A DNA stretch of 64,000 nucleotides, from assembly GCF_021261325.1 (NCBI RefSeq), contig NZ_JAJSBI010000014.1:62001-126000 (forward strand), written 5' to 3'. The DNA is from Streptomyces guryensis. GTDB lineage: Bacteria; Actinomycetota; Actinomycetes; Streptomycetales; Streptomycetaceae. The notes under the pieces are model-generated. The model searched no databases and had not been told where the DNA came from. It saw nothing but the letters and a program-made list of their open reading frames with translations. Made by a program: the position numbers and the translations under genes. Positions 7,838 through 15,304 of this stretch are shown here, piece after piece (position 1 is the stretch's first letter; each line of letters starts with the position of its first letter).

Positions 7838-7843
7838 AGCGTA
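7838..7843 (-). promoter_or_regulatory. -10 box of a leaderless promoter for the MFS gene
   Basis: TACGCT on the minus strand, 7 nt from the ATG at 7830, fits TANNNT. Transcription would begin at or next to the start codon, and no ribosome-binding site is present. Confidence 0.55.
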
Positions 7844-7953
7844 CCCAGCACCTGCACTGCAGAGGAGAAGGTGATCCGGAGCGGACCAGTCCACACCACC
7901 TTGATGTCGGATTCTCGCCAGCCCCGGGCCCGTCCATCGCCGATGCTGGACGC

Positions 7954-9435
7954 ATGCAGAACGGGATGCACACCGACCGAGAGCGCTGCGTACGCGCCGT
8001 CCAGTCCAAGGACGCCCGCTTCGACGGATGGTTCTTCACGGCGGTTCTGACCACCCGCATCTATTGCCGGCCCAGCTGCCCGGTCGTACCGCCCAAGCCC
8101 GAGAACATGACCTTCCACCCGAGCGCCGCCGCCTGCCAGCAGGCCGGATTCCGCGCCTGCAAGCGCTGTCGCCCCGACACCAGCCCGGGCTCCCCGGAGT
8201 GGAACCAGCGCGCCGACCTCGTGGCCCGCGCCATGCGCCTGATCGCCGACGGCGTCGTCGACCGCGACGGCGTCCCCGGCCTCGCCGCCCGCCTCGGCTA
8301 CAGCACCCGGCAGATCGAACGCCAGCTGCTCGCCGAACTCGGTGCCGGCCCCCTCGCCCTGGCCCGCGCCCAACGCGCGCAAACGGCCCGCCTGTTGATC
8401 GAGACGACCGCCCTCCCCATGGCGGAGATCGCCTTCGCCGCCGGTTTCTCCTCGATCCGCACCTTCAACGACACCGTGCGCGAGGTCTTCGCGCTCTCTC
8501 CGAGCGAGTTGCGGGCGAGGCTGCCCAAGAAGAACACCCCCGCGGCTCCCGGCGCGCTCAGCCTCCGCCTCCCCTTCCGCGCCCCGCTCAACCCCGACAA
8601 CCTCTTCGGCCACCTCGCCGCCACCGCCGTACCCGGCGTGGAGGAGTGGCGCGACGGCGCCTACCGCCGCACCCTCCGTCTCCCGTACGGCCACGGCATC
8701 GCGACCCTGGCCCCCGAGCCCGACCACATCGCCTGCCGCCTCACCCTCAGTGACCTGCGCGACCTGCCCGTCGCCATCAGCCGCTGCCGCCGGATGCTCG
8801 ACCTGGACGCCGACCCGGTCGCGATCGACGACCAGCTACGCTCGGACCCGCTGCTCGCGCCGCTGGTGGACAAGGCCCCCGGCCGACGCGTCCCGCGCAC
8901 GGTCGACGAGGCGGAGTTCGCCGTACGCGCCGTCCTCGGCCAGCAGGTCTCCACGGCCGCCGCACGCACCCACGCGGCCCGCCTGGTCACGGCACACGGT
9001 GACCCGATCGACGACCCCGAGGGCGGCCTCACCCATCTCTTCCCCACCCCCGAGGCACTCGCCGACCTCGACCCCGAGTGCCTGGCCATGCCCCGCACCC
9101 GCCGCACCACCTTCACCACCCTGGTACGCCAACTCGCCGACGGAACCGTTCACTTGGGCCCGGAGAGTGACTGGCCCGAAACCCGGACCCGGCTTCTCGC
9201 CCTCCCCGGATTCGGCCCCTGGACCGTTGACGTCATCGCCATGCGCGCCCTCGGCGACCCCGACGCCTTCCTCCCCACCGACCTCGGCATCCGCCGCGCC
9301 GCCCAGGAACTGGGCCTGCCCTCCACCCCGGCGGCCCTCACCGCCCGTGCGGCAGCCTGGCGTCCCTGGAGGGCGTACGCGGTCCAGTACCTGTGGGCGA
9401 CCGACAGCCACCCGATCAACTTCCTGCCCGTGTAA
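7954..9435 (+). CDS. AdaA-AlkA fusion: methylphosphotriester-sensing activator and 3-methyladenine glycosylase
   Basis: 493 residues in three parts. The Ada zinc domain has Cys38, Cys42, Cys69 and Cys72 at the same numbers as E. coli Ada; Cys38 would accept the methyl group from DNA phosphotriesters. An AraC-type helix-turn-helix follows at about 80-185. The AlkA N-domain and HhH glycosylase occupy about 195-490, with LLALPGFGPWTVDVIAMRA and the catalytic Asp in FLPTDLGIRRA. The enzyme removes alkylated bases from DNA, and the regulatory half should induce the response. The ATG at 7954 is in frame with an alternative ATG at 7966. The methyltransferase activity of Ada is supplied by the separate ogt gene 11 bp downstream. 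Confidence 0.93.
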   Translation: MQNGMHTDRERCVRAVQSKDARFDGWFFTAVLTTRIYCRPSCPVVPPKPENMTFHPSAAACQQAGFRACKRCRPDTSPGSPEWNQRADLVARAMRLIADGVVDRDGVPGLAARLGYSTRQIERQLLAELGAGPLALARAQRAQTARLLIETTALPMAEIAFAAGFSSIRTFNDTVREVFALSPSELRARLPKKNTPAAPGALSLRLPFRAPLNPDNLFGHLAATAVPGVEEWRDGAYRRTLRLPYGHGIATLAPEPDHIACRLTLSDLRDLPVAISRCRRMLDLDADPVAIDDQLRSDPLLAPLVDKAPGRRVPRTVDEAEFAVRAVLGQQVSTAAARTHAARLVTAHGDPIDDPEGGLTHLFPTPEALADLDPECLAMPRTRRTTFTTLVRQLADGTVHLGPESDWPETRTRLLALPGFGPWTVDVIAMRALGDPDAFLPTDLGIRRAAQELGLPSTPAALTARAAAWRPWRAYAVQYLWATDSHPINFLPV

Positions 9436-9446
9436 GGACCTTCGCG

Positions 9447-9938
9447 ATGAGCCCTGTGAAGCACCACACCGTGATCGACAGCCCGTACGGCCCCCTCACC
9501 CTCGTGGCCGAGGACGGCACCCTCTGCGGCCTCTACATGACCGAGCAGCGCCACCGCCCGCCGGCGGAGACCTTCGGGACCCGCGACGACAGGCTCTTCG
9601 GCGAGACGGAGGAGCAACTGGAGGCCTACTTCGCGGGCGAGCTGAAGGAGTTCACGATCGAACTCCGTCTGAACGGAACGCCGTTTCAACGGTCGGTCTG
9701 GGACCAACTCGGCAAGATCCCTTACGGCGAGACCCGTTCTTACGGTGACCTGGCCGACGCTCTGGCCAACCCGTCGGCATCCCGCGCGGTCGGCCTCGCC
9801 AACGGCAGGAACCCGATCGGCATCATCGTCCCCTGTCACCGAGTCGTTGGCGCCAACGGCAGCCTGACGGGCTACGGCGGCGGCCTGGACCGCAAGCAGC
9901 GGCTGCTGGACTTCGAGAGCGGAACGGCGCTGTTCTAG
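9447..9938 (+). CDS. ogt: Methylated-DNA--protein-cysteine methyltransferase
   Basis: 163 residues. A suicide repair protein that takes methyl groups from O6-methylguanine (and O4-methylthymine) in DNA onto the cysteine of PCHRV (Cys130). Also visible are the DNA-binding helix region TPFQRSVWDQLGKIPYGETR and the family end GYGGGLDRKQRLLDFE. It begins 11 bp after the Ada/AlkA gene and is probably cotranscribed with it, so it should be induced by alkylation damage. Length and motifs are standard. Confidence 0.95.
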   Translation: MSPVKHHTVIDSPYGPLTLVAEDGTLCGLYMTEQRHRPPAETFGTRDDRLFGETEEQLEAYFAGELKEFTIELRLNGTPFQRSVWDQLGKIPYGETRSYGDLADALANPSASRAVGLANGRNPIGIIVPCHRVVGANGSLTGYGGGLDRKQRLLDFESGTALF

Positions 9939-9967
9939 CTGCTCAGCCGCGGCAACTCGAGGCCGTG

Positions 9968-9973
9968 TAGGGT
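9968..9973 (+). promoter_or_regulatory. -10 box of a leaderless promoter for the DeoR-type gene
   Basis: TAGGGT lies 7 nt before the GTG at 9981 and there is no Shine-Dalgarno, so transcription probably starts at the start codon. Confidence 0.6.
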
Positions 9974-9980
9974 CCGTTGC

Positions 9981-10754
9981 GTGCTGGCTGAACAACGACA
10001 CCAACTCATCCTGCAGACGTTGAGATCCGGCGGCACCGCCACCGTGACGGACCTCTCCGCCCGGCTGGGGGCCAGTGCCGCGACCGTCCGTCGTGACCTC
10101 CTCAAGCTGGAGGAGGACGGACTGCTCACCCGGGTCCACGGGGGAGCGGTCATCGAGGAGGATCCCGCGCCCTTCGCCGAGGCCGCCGAGGCGCAGGTGC
10201 CCCAGAAGGACGCGATTGCCGCCGAGGCCGCCATGATGATCGAGGAAGGCCAGTCGGTCATCCTCGACTCGGGCACGACGGTCCACCGGCTGGCCCGCCG
10301 GTTGCACGGGCGCCGTATCACCGTGATCACCAACAACCTCGGGGTGTACGACGAGCTCGTCCAGGACGAGAACGTCGAACTCATGCTGCTCGGCGGCATG
10401 GTCATCCGCGAATCGCGCATGCTGGACGGTTTCCTGGCCGAGGACAACCTCCGTCAGGTGCACGCCGACTGGCTCTTCATGGGCGCCTGCGGTGTCCGCG
10501 CCGGCGGCCAGGTGATGGACACCACGGTCGCCGAGGTCCCCGCCAGACGTGTCATGATCGCCGCCGCCGACAAGGTGGCGCTCCTCGCCGACAGCGCCAA
10601 GTTCCCCGGAACGGGCATGGTGAAGATCTGCGACCCCGAGGACCTGGACCTCGTCGTCACCGACGCCGCGTCGCACGCGGCGACCTGTGCGGCGCTGGAG
10701 GAAGCGGGTGTGCGGGTGGTGCGGGTGGACGCCGTTCCGGCAGGGTCACCCTGA
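9981..10754 (+). CDS. DeoR/GlpR-family transcriptional regulator
   Basis: 257 residues starting at GTG. The N-terminal DeoR winged helix is typical (RHQLILQTLRSGGTATVTDL, then TVRRDLLKLEEDGLLTRVHGG, residues ~5-55). The C-terminal ISOCOT/DeoRC sensor domain has LDSGTTVHRLARRL and ADKVALLADSAKF, the sugar-phosphate binding pattern. Family members usually repress sugar catabolism genes and respond to a phosphorylated sugar. No sugar operon adjoins it, so the target is unknown. A stem-loop follows the stop codon. Confidence 0.9.
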   Translation: MLAEQRHQLILQTLRSGGTATVTDLSARLGASAATVRRDLLKLEEDGLLTRVHGGAVIEEDPAPFAEAAEAQVPQKDAIAAEAAMMIEEGQSVILDSGTTVHRLARRLHGRRITVITNNLGVYDELVQDENVELMLLGGMVIRESRMLDGFLAEDNLRQVHADWLFMGACGVRAGGQVMDTTVAEVPARRVMIAAADKVALLADSAKFPGTGMVKICDPEDLDLVVTDAASHAATCAALEEAGVRVVRVDAVPAGSP

Positions 10755-10763
10755 GCAGGTAGG

Positions 10764-10791
10764 ACCCTGACCCCTAGTCAGTTGTCAGGGT
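10764..10791 (+). terminator. Stem-loop after the DeoR-type gene
   Basis: ACCCTGAC (10764-10771) and GTCAGGGT (10784-10791) form perfect 8-bp arms with a 12-nt loop, 10 bp after the stop. There is no U-tract, which is usual for streptomycete terminators. A second small palindrome, CAGGGTCACCCTG, overlaps the stop codon at 10741-10753. Confidence 0.55.
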
Positions 10792-10905
10792 GCGGTGGGG
10801 GGTTGCTCGGGGACGTTCCTGATGAACGGGGCTGCCGGGGTGCATGAGACTCGTGACCGGGCCGGACGTCCGCCGGTCCGACCGTCACCCTGGGAGAGCC
10901 CTGCC

Positions 10906-12150
10906 GTGAACTCCACCGCGCGTCGTACCCGTTGGTCCACCATGGCAGCCGCCGGCGCCGTGCTGGCCGCCCTGGCCGTGAGCGTGGCCGCCCCCGCCTC
11001 CGCCGCGATCCCGGCCGCGGCACCTGCGGCAACCGGCACCCCTCTGCCCGCGCTCGACCCGGCACAGCTCAGGGCGGCCATCGGCGGCCTGCCCAGCGCG
11101 GACGTCACCGGCGCGCTCCTGCGGATCACCGGCAGCGCCGGCCACTGGTCGGGCACCTCGGGCGTGGGCGACCTGGAGACCGGCCAGGGCGTCCCGCGCA
11201 ACGGGCACTTCCGGATCGGCAGCATCTCCAAGGTCTTCACCGCGACCGTGGTGCTTCAACTCGCTGCGGAGCACCGGATCGACCTGGACACACCCGTCCA
11301 GCACTATCTGCCGGGCGTGCTGCCGGCGGAGCTGCCGCCGGTCACGGTGGGCCAGCTGCTCAACCACACCAGCGGCCTGCCGCGCGCGGCCGACAACCCG
11401 GACTTCGGCGACGGCAGCCCCGAATGGTTCGCCGCCAACCGTCTGAAGAGCTTCACCCCGCAGCAGGTGATCGACCTGATGGCCGGTCAGCCGATGCAGT
11501 TCGCGCCAGGCACCGCGCAGCAGTACAACGGGATGAACTACTACGTCGCCGGCGTGCTGATCGAGAAAATCACCGGGCACACCTTCGCCCACGAGGTGCA
11601 GTCCCGGATCACCCGGCCACTCGGGCTGCACGACACCTACGTCCCCGACGAGGACGACCCCACCCTGCCCGGCCCGCATTCGCACGGCTACCTGATGGTC
11701 AAGTCCGCGGACGGTACCAGGCACCCGGTGGACGTCACCGAGCAGAGCCCCTGGCCCTGGGCCGAGGGCGGCATGATCTCCACCCCCGCCGACCTCGACC
11801 GCTTCATGACCGCGCTGTTCCGCGGCCGTCTCCTGGCACCTGCCCAGCGGGCAGAGCTCTTCACGGTTCCGGACGTCCCGAGCTACCACAGCAGCCAGTG
11901 CCGCACCCAGATGGACGCCGGACGGGCCTGCATGACCATGGGCCTGATGCGGGTCGAGGCATCCAACGGTGTGGTGGTCTGGGGCAAGACCGGCTCCCGC
12001 CCCGGCTACACCAGCGGCGTCTTCGCCACCAGCGACCTCTCCCGCAAGATCGTCTACTCCCTCAACCCCGACAACCTCGACGGCACCGAGATGCGCTACA
12101 TACAGCAGATCGCCGCGGCCTCCTTCGGCACCCTTGTCCCGGCGAGCTGA
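10906..12150 (+). CDS. Secreted serine hydrolase of the beta-lactamase/DD-peptidase (S12) family
   Basis: 414 residues from GTG 10906 with GGGAGAG upstream; an upstream in-frame start would bury the signal peptide. Residues 1-33 are a Sec signal peptide ending ASA. The catalytic S-x-x-K is S106-I-S-K109 in RIGSISKVF; NHTSGLPRA follows; the third motif is KTG in VVWGKTGSRPGYTSG. The second motif, usually Y-S-N, reads QYNGMNYY, so the Asn is not in its usual place. R61-type carboxypeptidases and esterases share this fold. It is probably extracellular and acts on peptidoglycan peptides or esters; the substrate is not predictable. Confidence 0.88.
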   Translation: MNSTARRTRWSTMAAAGAVLAALAVSVAAPASAAIPAAAPAATGTPLPALDPAQLRAAIGGLPSADVTGALLRITGSAGHWSGTSGVGDLETGQGVPRNGHFRIGSISKVFTATVVLQLAAEHRIDLDTPVQHYLPGVLPAELPPVTVGQLLNHTSGLPRAADNPDFGDGSPEWFAANRLKSFTPQQVIDLMAGQPMQFAPGTAQQYNGMNYYVAGVLIEKITGHTFAHEVQSRITRPLGLHDTYVPDEDDPTLPGPHSHGYLMVKSADGTRHPVDVTEQSPWPWAEGGMISTPADLDRFMTALFRGRLLAPAQRAELFTVPDVPSYHSSQCRTQMDAGRACMTMGLMRVEASNGVVVWGKTGSRPGYTSGVFATSDLSRKIVYSLNPDNLDGTEMRYIQQIAAASFGTLVPAS

Positions 12151-12201
12151 CTTCCCGACGGAGCCAGGAGCTGTTGCCGAACGACGCGTTGCGGTCCGGA
12201 C

Positions 12202-12939
12202 CTAGTCGCGGCTCTCCGCGTTCAGCCGGTCCAGGAGTTCGGGCAGTGCGGTACCGATGGGTTCGTGGATCACCTCGTCGGCGCGGTCGTCGTACGGCGT
12301 CGGGTCGGCGTTGACGATGACGAGCCGCGCGCCGTTGTCGGCGGCGACACCGACCAGCCCGGCGGCGGGCTGCACCTGCAGGCTGCTGCCGACGGCGATG
12401 AACACCTGGCAGGCCTTGCTGATGGCGAGGGCCTCGCCGAGCACCACCGGGTCGAGCCGCTCGCCGAACATCACCGTCGCCGACTTGAGAATCCCCCCGC
12501 ACTCCAGGCACGCCGGGTCGTCCTCCCCGGCCTCGACCCGGGCGAGCGCGTCCTCCATCGGCCCGCGCGCATGACACCCGGTGCACACGAAGCTCCGCGC
12601 GGAGCCGTGCAGTTCGAGCACCTTGCGGGCGGCCATGCCGGCGAGCTGGTGCAGCCCGTCGACGTTCTGCGTGATGACCCGCACGGGTACCCCGGACCGC
12701 TCCAACTCCGCCACCGCCCGGTGCGCGGCGTTGGGCTCGGCCTTCAGCGTGCGGTTCTTGCGCCGCATCTGCCAGGACCGCCGTCGAATCTCCCGATCGC
12801 CCATGTAGTACCCGTACGTCACGAGCTTCTCGGCCTCGGGATCCTTCCGCCACAGCCCGTTGGGGCCGCGGTAGTCGGGGATCCCGGAGTCGGTCGAGAT
12901 ACCGGCACCGCTGAGGATCGCGACGAGGGGCTTGCTCAT
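12202..12939 (-). CDS. SIR2-family NAD-dependent protein deacylase
   Basis: 245 residues. NAD-binding motifs are GAGIS (residues 11-15), the GIPDYRG loop and TQNVDGLH; the general-base His is in LELHGS; a four-cysteine zinc site is formed by CTGC and CLEC. It removes acetyl or other acyl groups from protein lysines using NAD. It is convergent with the serine hydrolase, 51 bp between stops. TACCCT at 12947-12952 on its strand lies 7 nt before the ATG with no Shine-Dalgarno, so it is probably leaderless. Streptomycetes usually have more than one sirtuin; I do not assign a specific paralogue. Confidence 0.93.
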   Translation of the reverse strand: MSKPLVAILSGAGISTDSGIPDYRGPNGLWRKDPEAEKLVTYGYYMGDREIRRRSWQMRRKNRTLKAEPNAAHRAVAELERSGVPVRVITQNVDGLHQLAGMAARKVLELHGSARSFVCTGCHARGPMEDALARVEAGEDDPACLECGGILKSATVMFGERLDPVVLGEALAISKACQVFIAVGSSLQVQPAAGLVGVAADNGARLVIVNADPTPYDDRADEVIHEPIGTALPELLDRLNAESRD

Positions 12940-12946
12940 GGCACCG

Positions 12947-12952
12947 AGGGTA
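12947..12952 (-). promoter_or_regulatory. -10 box of a leaderless promoter for the sirtuin gene
   Basis: TACCCT, read on the minus strand, is 7 nt upstream of the ATG at 12939. The small VapB-like gene diverges from here, so two promoters are packed into 76 bp. Confidence 0.6.
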
Positions 12953-13003
12953 GGACGGCGGACCGGGTGGGGCGAACGGATATTCGTGCGCGCTGTCCGG
13001 TGC

Positions 13004-13009
13004 TAGGTT
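13004..13009 (+). promoter_or_regulatory. -10 box of a leaderless promoter for the VapB-like gene
   Basis: TAGGTT lies 6 nt before the ATG at 13016 and no ribosome-binding site is visible. Confidence 0.55.
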
Positions 13010-13015
13010 CCGGCC

Positions 13016-13216
13016 ATGGCCAAGGTCACCGTCTCGCTCGATGCCGAACTCGTCGTGGAAGTCATGGTTCTCGCGGGGGTCAACAATCCCCAGGACGCCG
13101 TGGAACTCGTGGTCCGCGACTACATCGAGCGCGGCCACCGGACCGAGGCCCGGGTCGTCGCGCGGGACGAGGGGCTGCGCGAGGTGGACGTCAAGCCCCG
13201 TGAGCCCGAGGGGTGA
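13016..13216 (+). CDS. VapB-type antitoxin-like ribbon-helix-helix protein, no toxin partner
   Basis: 66 residues. The start MAKVTVSLDAELVVEVMVLAG matches the beta strand and first helix of VapB-type (DUF2191-like) antitoxins, which bind DNA as ribbon-helix-helix dimers; AVELVVRDYIE is the second helix. The charged C-terminus is where such antitoxins hold their PIN-domain toxin. No PIN-domain gene is adjacent: downstream is a convergent Nudix gene 12 bp away and upstream the divergent sirtuin. It is therefore either an orphan antitoxin or a stand-alone regulator. Confidence 0.75.
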   Translation: MAKVTVSLDAELVVEVMVLAGVNNPQDAVELVVRDYIERGHRTEARVVARDEGLREVDVKPREPEG

Positions 13217-13228
13217 GCCGGCGCCCGG

Positions 13229-13723
13229 TCACGCCACCCGCTGCCCGTTCTCCAGCTCGGCCGTGCCCGAACCCTCCGCCAGGATCTCCAGGGCGACCCG
13301 GACGCGGTGGCCGAGGGTGCCCAGCAGGTAGTCGTCGAGTTCCTCGCGGGGGACGAGGCGCCAGGAGAGCAGCTCCTCCTCCTGCAGGCGGATCGCCTTG
13401 AGCTCGTCCTCGTCGAGGACTCCGCCGTCGTACAGATAGGCCACCAGCGGCGGCCAGCTCGGCTTGTACACCCAGTCGACCGCGAGCAGCCGGCCCAGTT
13501 CGCGGTCCAGACCGATCTCCTCCAGCGTCTCGCGGCGCGCGCCCTGGCGCGGGGTCTCGCCGTCGTCGGACTCGATCGTGCCACCCGGCAGGGCCCAGCC
13601 CTCACGGTAGTTGGGCTCGACGAGCAGCACCCGGCCCTCGGCATCGCGGAAGAGGGCGGCGGCCCCCGCGAGAATGCGGGGGAGACCGGCGAGGTACGTG
13701 GCGAAGTCAGGCGTGGAGGTCAT
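13229..13723 (-). CDS. Nudix hydrolase
   Basis: 164 residues starting at the ATG at 13723. The Nudix box begins GGTIESDDGETPRQGARR and continues ETLEEIGL, holding the metal-binding RETLEE. Two extra residues (DD) sit between the GGTIE and GE parts compared with the usual GGxxExGE. Family members cleave nucleoside diphosphates linked to another group; the substrate cannot be told from the sequence. Its upstream region contains the (AACAGCC)13 array. It converges on the VapB-like gene. Confidence 0.88.
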   Translation of the reverse strand: MTSTPDFATYLAGLPRILAGAAALFRDAEGRVLLVEPNYREGWALPGGTIESDDGETPRQGARRETLEEIGLDRELGRLLAVDWVYKPSWPPLVAYLYDGGVLDEDELKAIRLQEEELLSWRLVPREELDDYLLGTLGHRVRVALEILAEGSGTAELENGQRVA

Positions 13724-13799
13724 CCACGAAGGGTAACCAGCTCGCGCGGCCCCTCTCGTCCTCACTGCGCCCTCTCGCCATGAACACCGCGATCATCGC

Positions 13800-13890
13800 A
13801 ACAGCCAACAGCCAACAGCCAACAGCCAACAGCCAACAGCCAACAGCCAACAGCCAACAGCCAACAGCCAACAGCCAACAGCCAACAGCC
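13800..13890. repeat. Perfect heptanucleotide array, (AACAGCC)13
   Basis: Thirteen uninterrupted copies of AACAGCC (GGCTGTT on the minus strand) cover 91 bp. The array lies upstream of the Nudix start (13723) and downstream of the ADP-ribosylglycohydrolase stop (13954), so it is probably not translated. Its lower GC content contrasts with the surroundings. Perfect copies imply recent expansion and likely length variation between strains. Confidence 0.95.
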
Positions 13891-13953
13891 GACGGCCCAG
13901 CCGACAGTCGACAGCGCGAGCGCGGAGTTCGGTTGTGGCGTCGCGCCCGTCGG

Positions 13954-15027
13954 CTAGGTTTCCGTCCCCGCGAGCTGCACCGTCCGCTCCGCCAGCTCGC
14001 TGATCCGCACCCCGTCGAAGCCGAACACCGCGCTGCGGACGGTGTCCTCCAGCGGCTCCTTCCACTGCGGCGGAATCGCGTCCGCCCCGGTCAGTACGCC
14101 GGCCACGGAGCCGGCGGTCGCTCCGTTGGAGTCGGTGTCCAGGCCGCCGCGGACGGTGAGTGTGATGGTGCGGGTGAAGTCGCCGTCGCCGTACAACAGG
14201 CCCGCGGTGAGTACGGCGGCGTTCGGGATGGTGTGGATCCAGCCGAGCCCGGCGGTCTCCTCGGCCACCGTGGTGAGCGTGCCCTCCCAGGTCATCCGCG
14301 TGTCGTGGAGGGAGACGACCCGCCGCACGGTACGGGCGAGCCGGCTGCTCGCCGGGATGACGGCGAGGGCCTGGTCCACCGCGTGCCGCACGGTGGGCGC
14401 GGTGAACGCCGCAGCGATCAGCGCCGCCGCCCACATCGCGCCGTACACGCCGTTGCCGGTGTGCGACAGCACCGCGTCCCGGCGGGCCAGGGAGGCCGCG
14501 CGGCGCGGCACCCCCGGGCATGTCCAGCCGTAGATGTCGGCGCGGATCAGCGCGCCGATCCACTCCTGGTACGGATTGTCGTACGTGGCCGTCAGCGGCG
14601 GTTTGAGCCCGTTGGCGAGATTGCGGTACGTGGCTCGCTCCGCCGTGAAGGTCTGCAGATACGGCAGCCGCAGCAGCCACAGCTCGCCGACCTGCTCGGT
14701 GCTGAAGTCGAAGCCGTGCGTCTCCAGGAGGTCCAGGCCGAGGATCGCGTAGTCGACGTCGTCGTCGCGGCAGCTGCCGTGGATACGGCCGCGCACGCAC
14801 TGGCGCCACTCGGGGCGCAGCTCGAAGCCGTCGCTCTCGTCGGCGGGCTCGGGAAGATAGTCGGTAAGGGGCAGGGCGGCGGCCTGCCGCAGATAGCGGT
14901 CGATACGGTCCCGCGTCCACAGGTCGCCCTGCTCGACCGGCTTGCCGAGCATGTTGCCCGAGATCCGGCCCAGCCAGCCCCCGAGGATGCGGTCCGCGAG
15001 CTCTGGCTCAGTGCCCACAGGGGTCAT
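13954..15027 (-). CDS. ADP-ribosylglycohydrolase-family protein
   Basis: 357 residues from the ATG at 15027. Family features are ILGGWLGRISGNMLGKPVEQ at the N-terminus (residues ~13-32), the metal-binding CRDDDVDYAILG, and the second metal motif GGLDTDSNGATAGSVAG with LTGADAIPPQW following. Such enzymes hydrolyse ADP-ribose linkages on proteins or related N-glycosidic bonds with two Mg ions. An open frame extends upstream, but its residues are unlike the family and run through a dispersed repeat. It diverges from glycerate kinase. The exact substrate is unknown. Confidence 0.88.
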   Translation of the reverse strand: MTPVGTEPELADRILGGWLGRISGNMLGKPVEQGDLWTRDRIDRYLRQAAALPLTDYLPEPADESDGFELRPEWRQCVRGRIHGSCRDDDVDYAILGLDLLETHGFDFSTEQVGELWLLRLPYLQTFTAERATYRNLANGLKPPLTATYDNPYQEWIGALIRADIYGWTCPGVPRRAASLARRDAVLSHTGNGVYGAMWAAALIAAAFTAPTVRHAVDQALAVIPASSRLARTVRRVVSLHDTRMTWEGTLTTVAEETAGLGWIHTIPNAAVLTAGLLYGDGDFTRTITLTVRGGLDTDSNGATAGSVAGVLTGADAIPPQWKEPLEDTVRSAVFGFDGVRISELAERTVQLAGTET

Positions 15028-15071
15028 AGCAGAAGGTTTACCCAATTTGGGCGCCGCCTGCGCCCTGAAGG

Positions 15072-15150
15072 TGAAGGGGCGCGGGGCTGTGTCGACATGC
15101 GGCTCCGCCGCGTGGGCGATCAGCCACGACGATGCTGCAGACGACCGTCG
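15072..15150 (+). repeat. Dispersed Streptomyces-type repeat, copy B, intergenic
   Basis: Begins GAAGGGGCGCGGGGCTG, continues through TGCGGCTCCGCCGCG and CAGCCACGACG and ends in GCAGACGAC. It matches the element inside the flippase gene (3011-3088) over most of its length. It lies in the 277-bp divergent gap between ADP-ribosylglycohydrolase and glycerate kinase; the rest of that gap shows nothing else I recognise. Confidence 0.75.
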
Positions 15151-15304
15151 GCACATCGTCGTGCGCGGGTGGTCGCGCATCGGTACAGCTCGCGCAGCGT
15201 CCAGGCTCCGGTCACGGAATGACGCCGGGGCCGTCCTCCGGTTAAGGTCGCAGCGGCGCGACTGGCCTTGATGTGCGTGAGGCCCGGAGAGCAAGGGGAA
15301 ACAG

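Noticed and set aside
6200..7894. Minus-strand frame across the minisatellites and under the MFS gene
   Set aside because: Its residues are Arg/Gly/Ala/Pro-rich and follow the repeat periods; the MFS gene in another frame explains the codon bias.
13800..13890. CRISPR-like array
   Set aside because: The units are 7 bp and contiguous, with no spacers and no cas genes.
13793..14920. Frames running through the (AACAGCC)13 array, giving repeats such as NSQQPTA or LLAVGCW
   Set aside because: All three frames of a stop-free 7-mer are open. The frames then run antisense or out of frame through the ADP-ribosylglycohydrolase gene; no evidence of translation.
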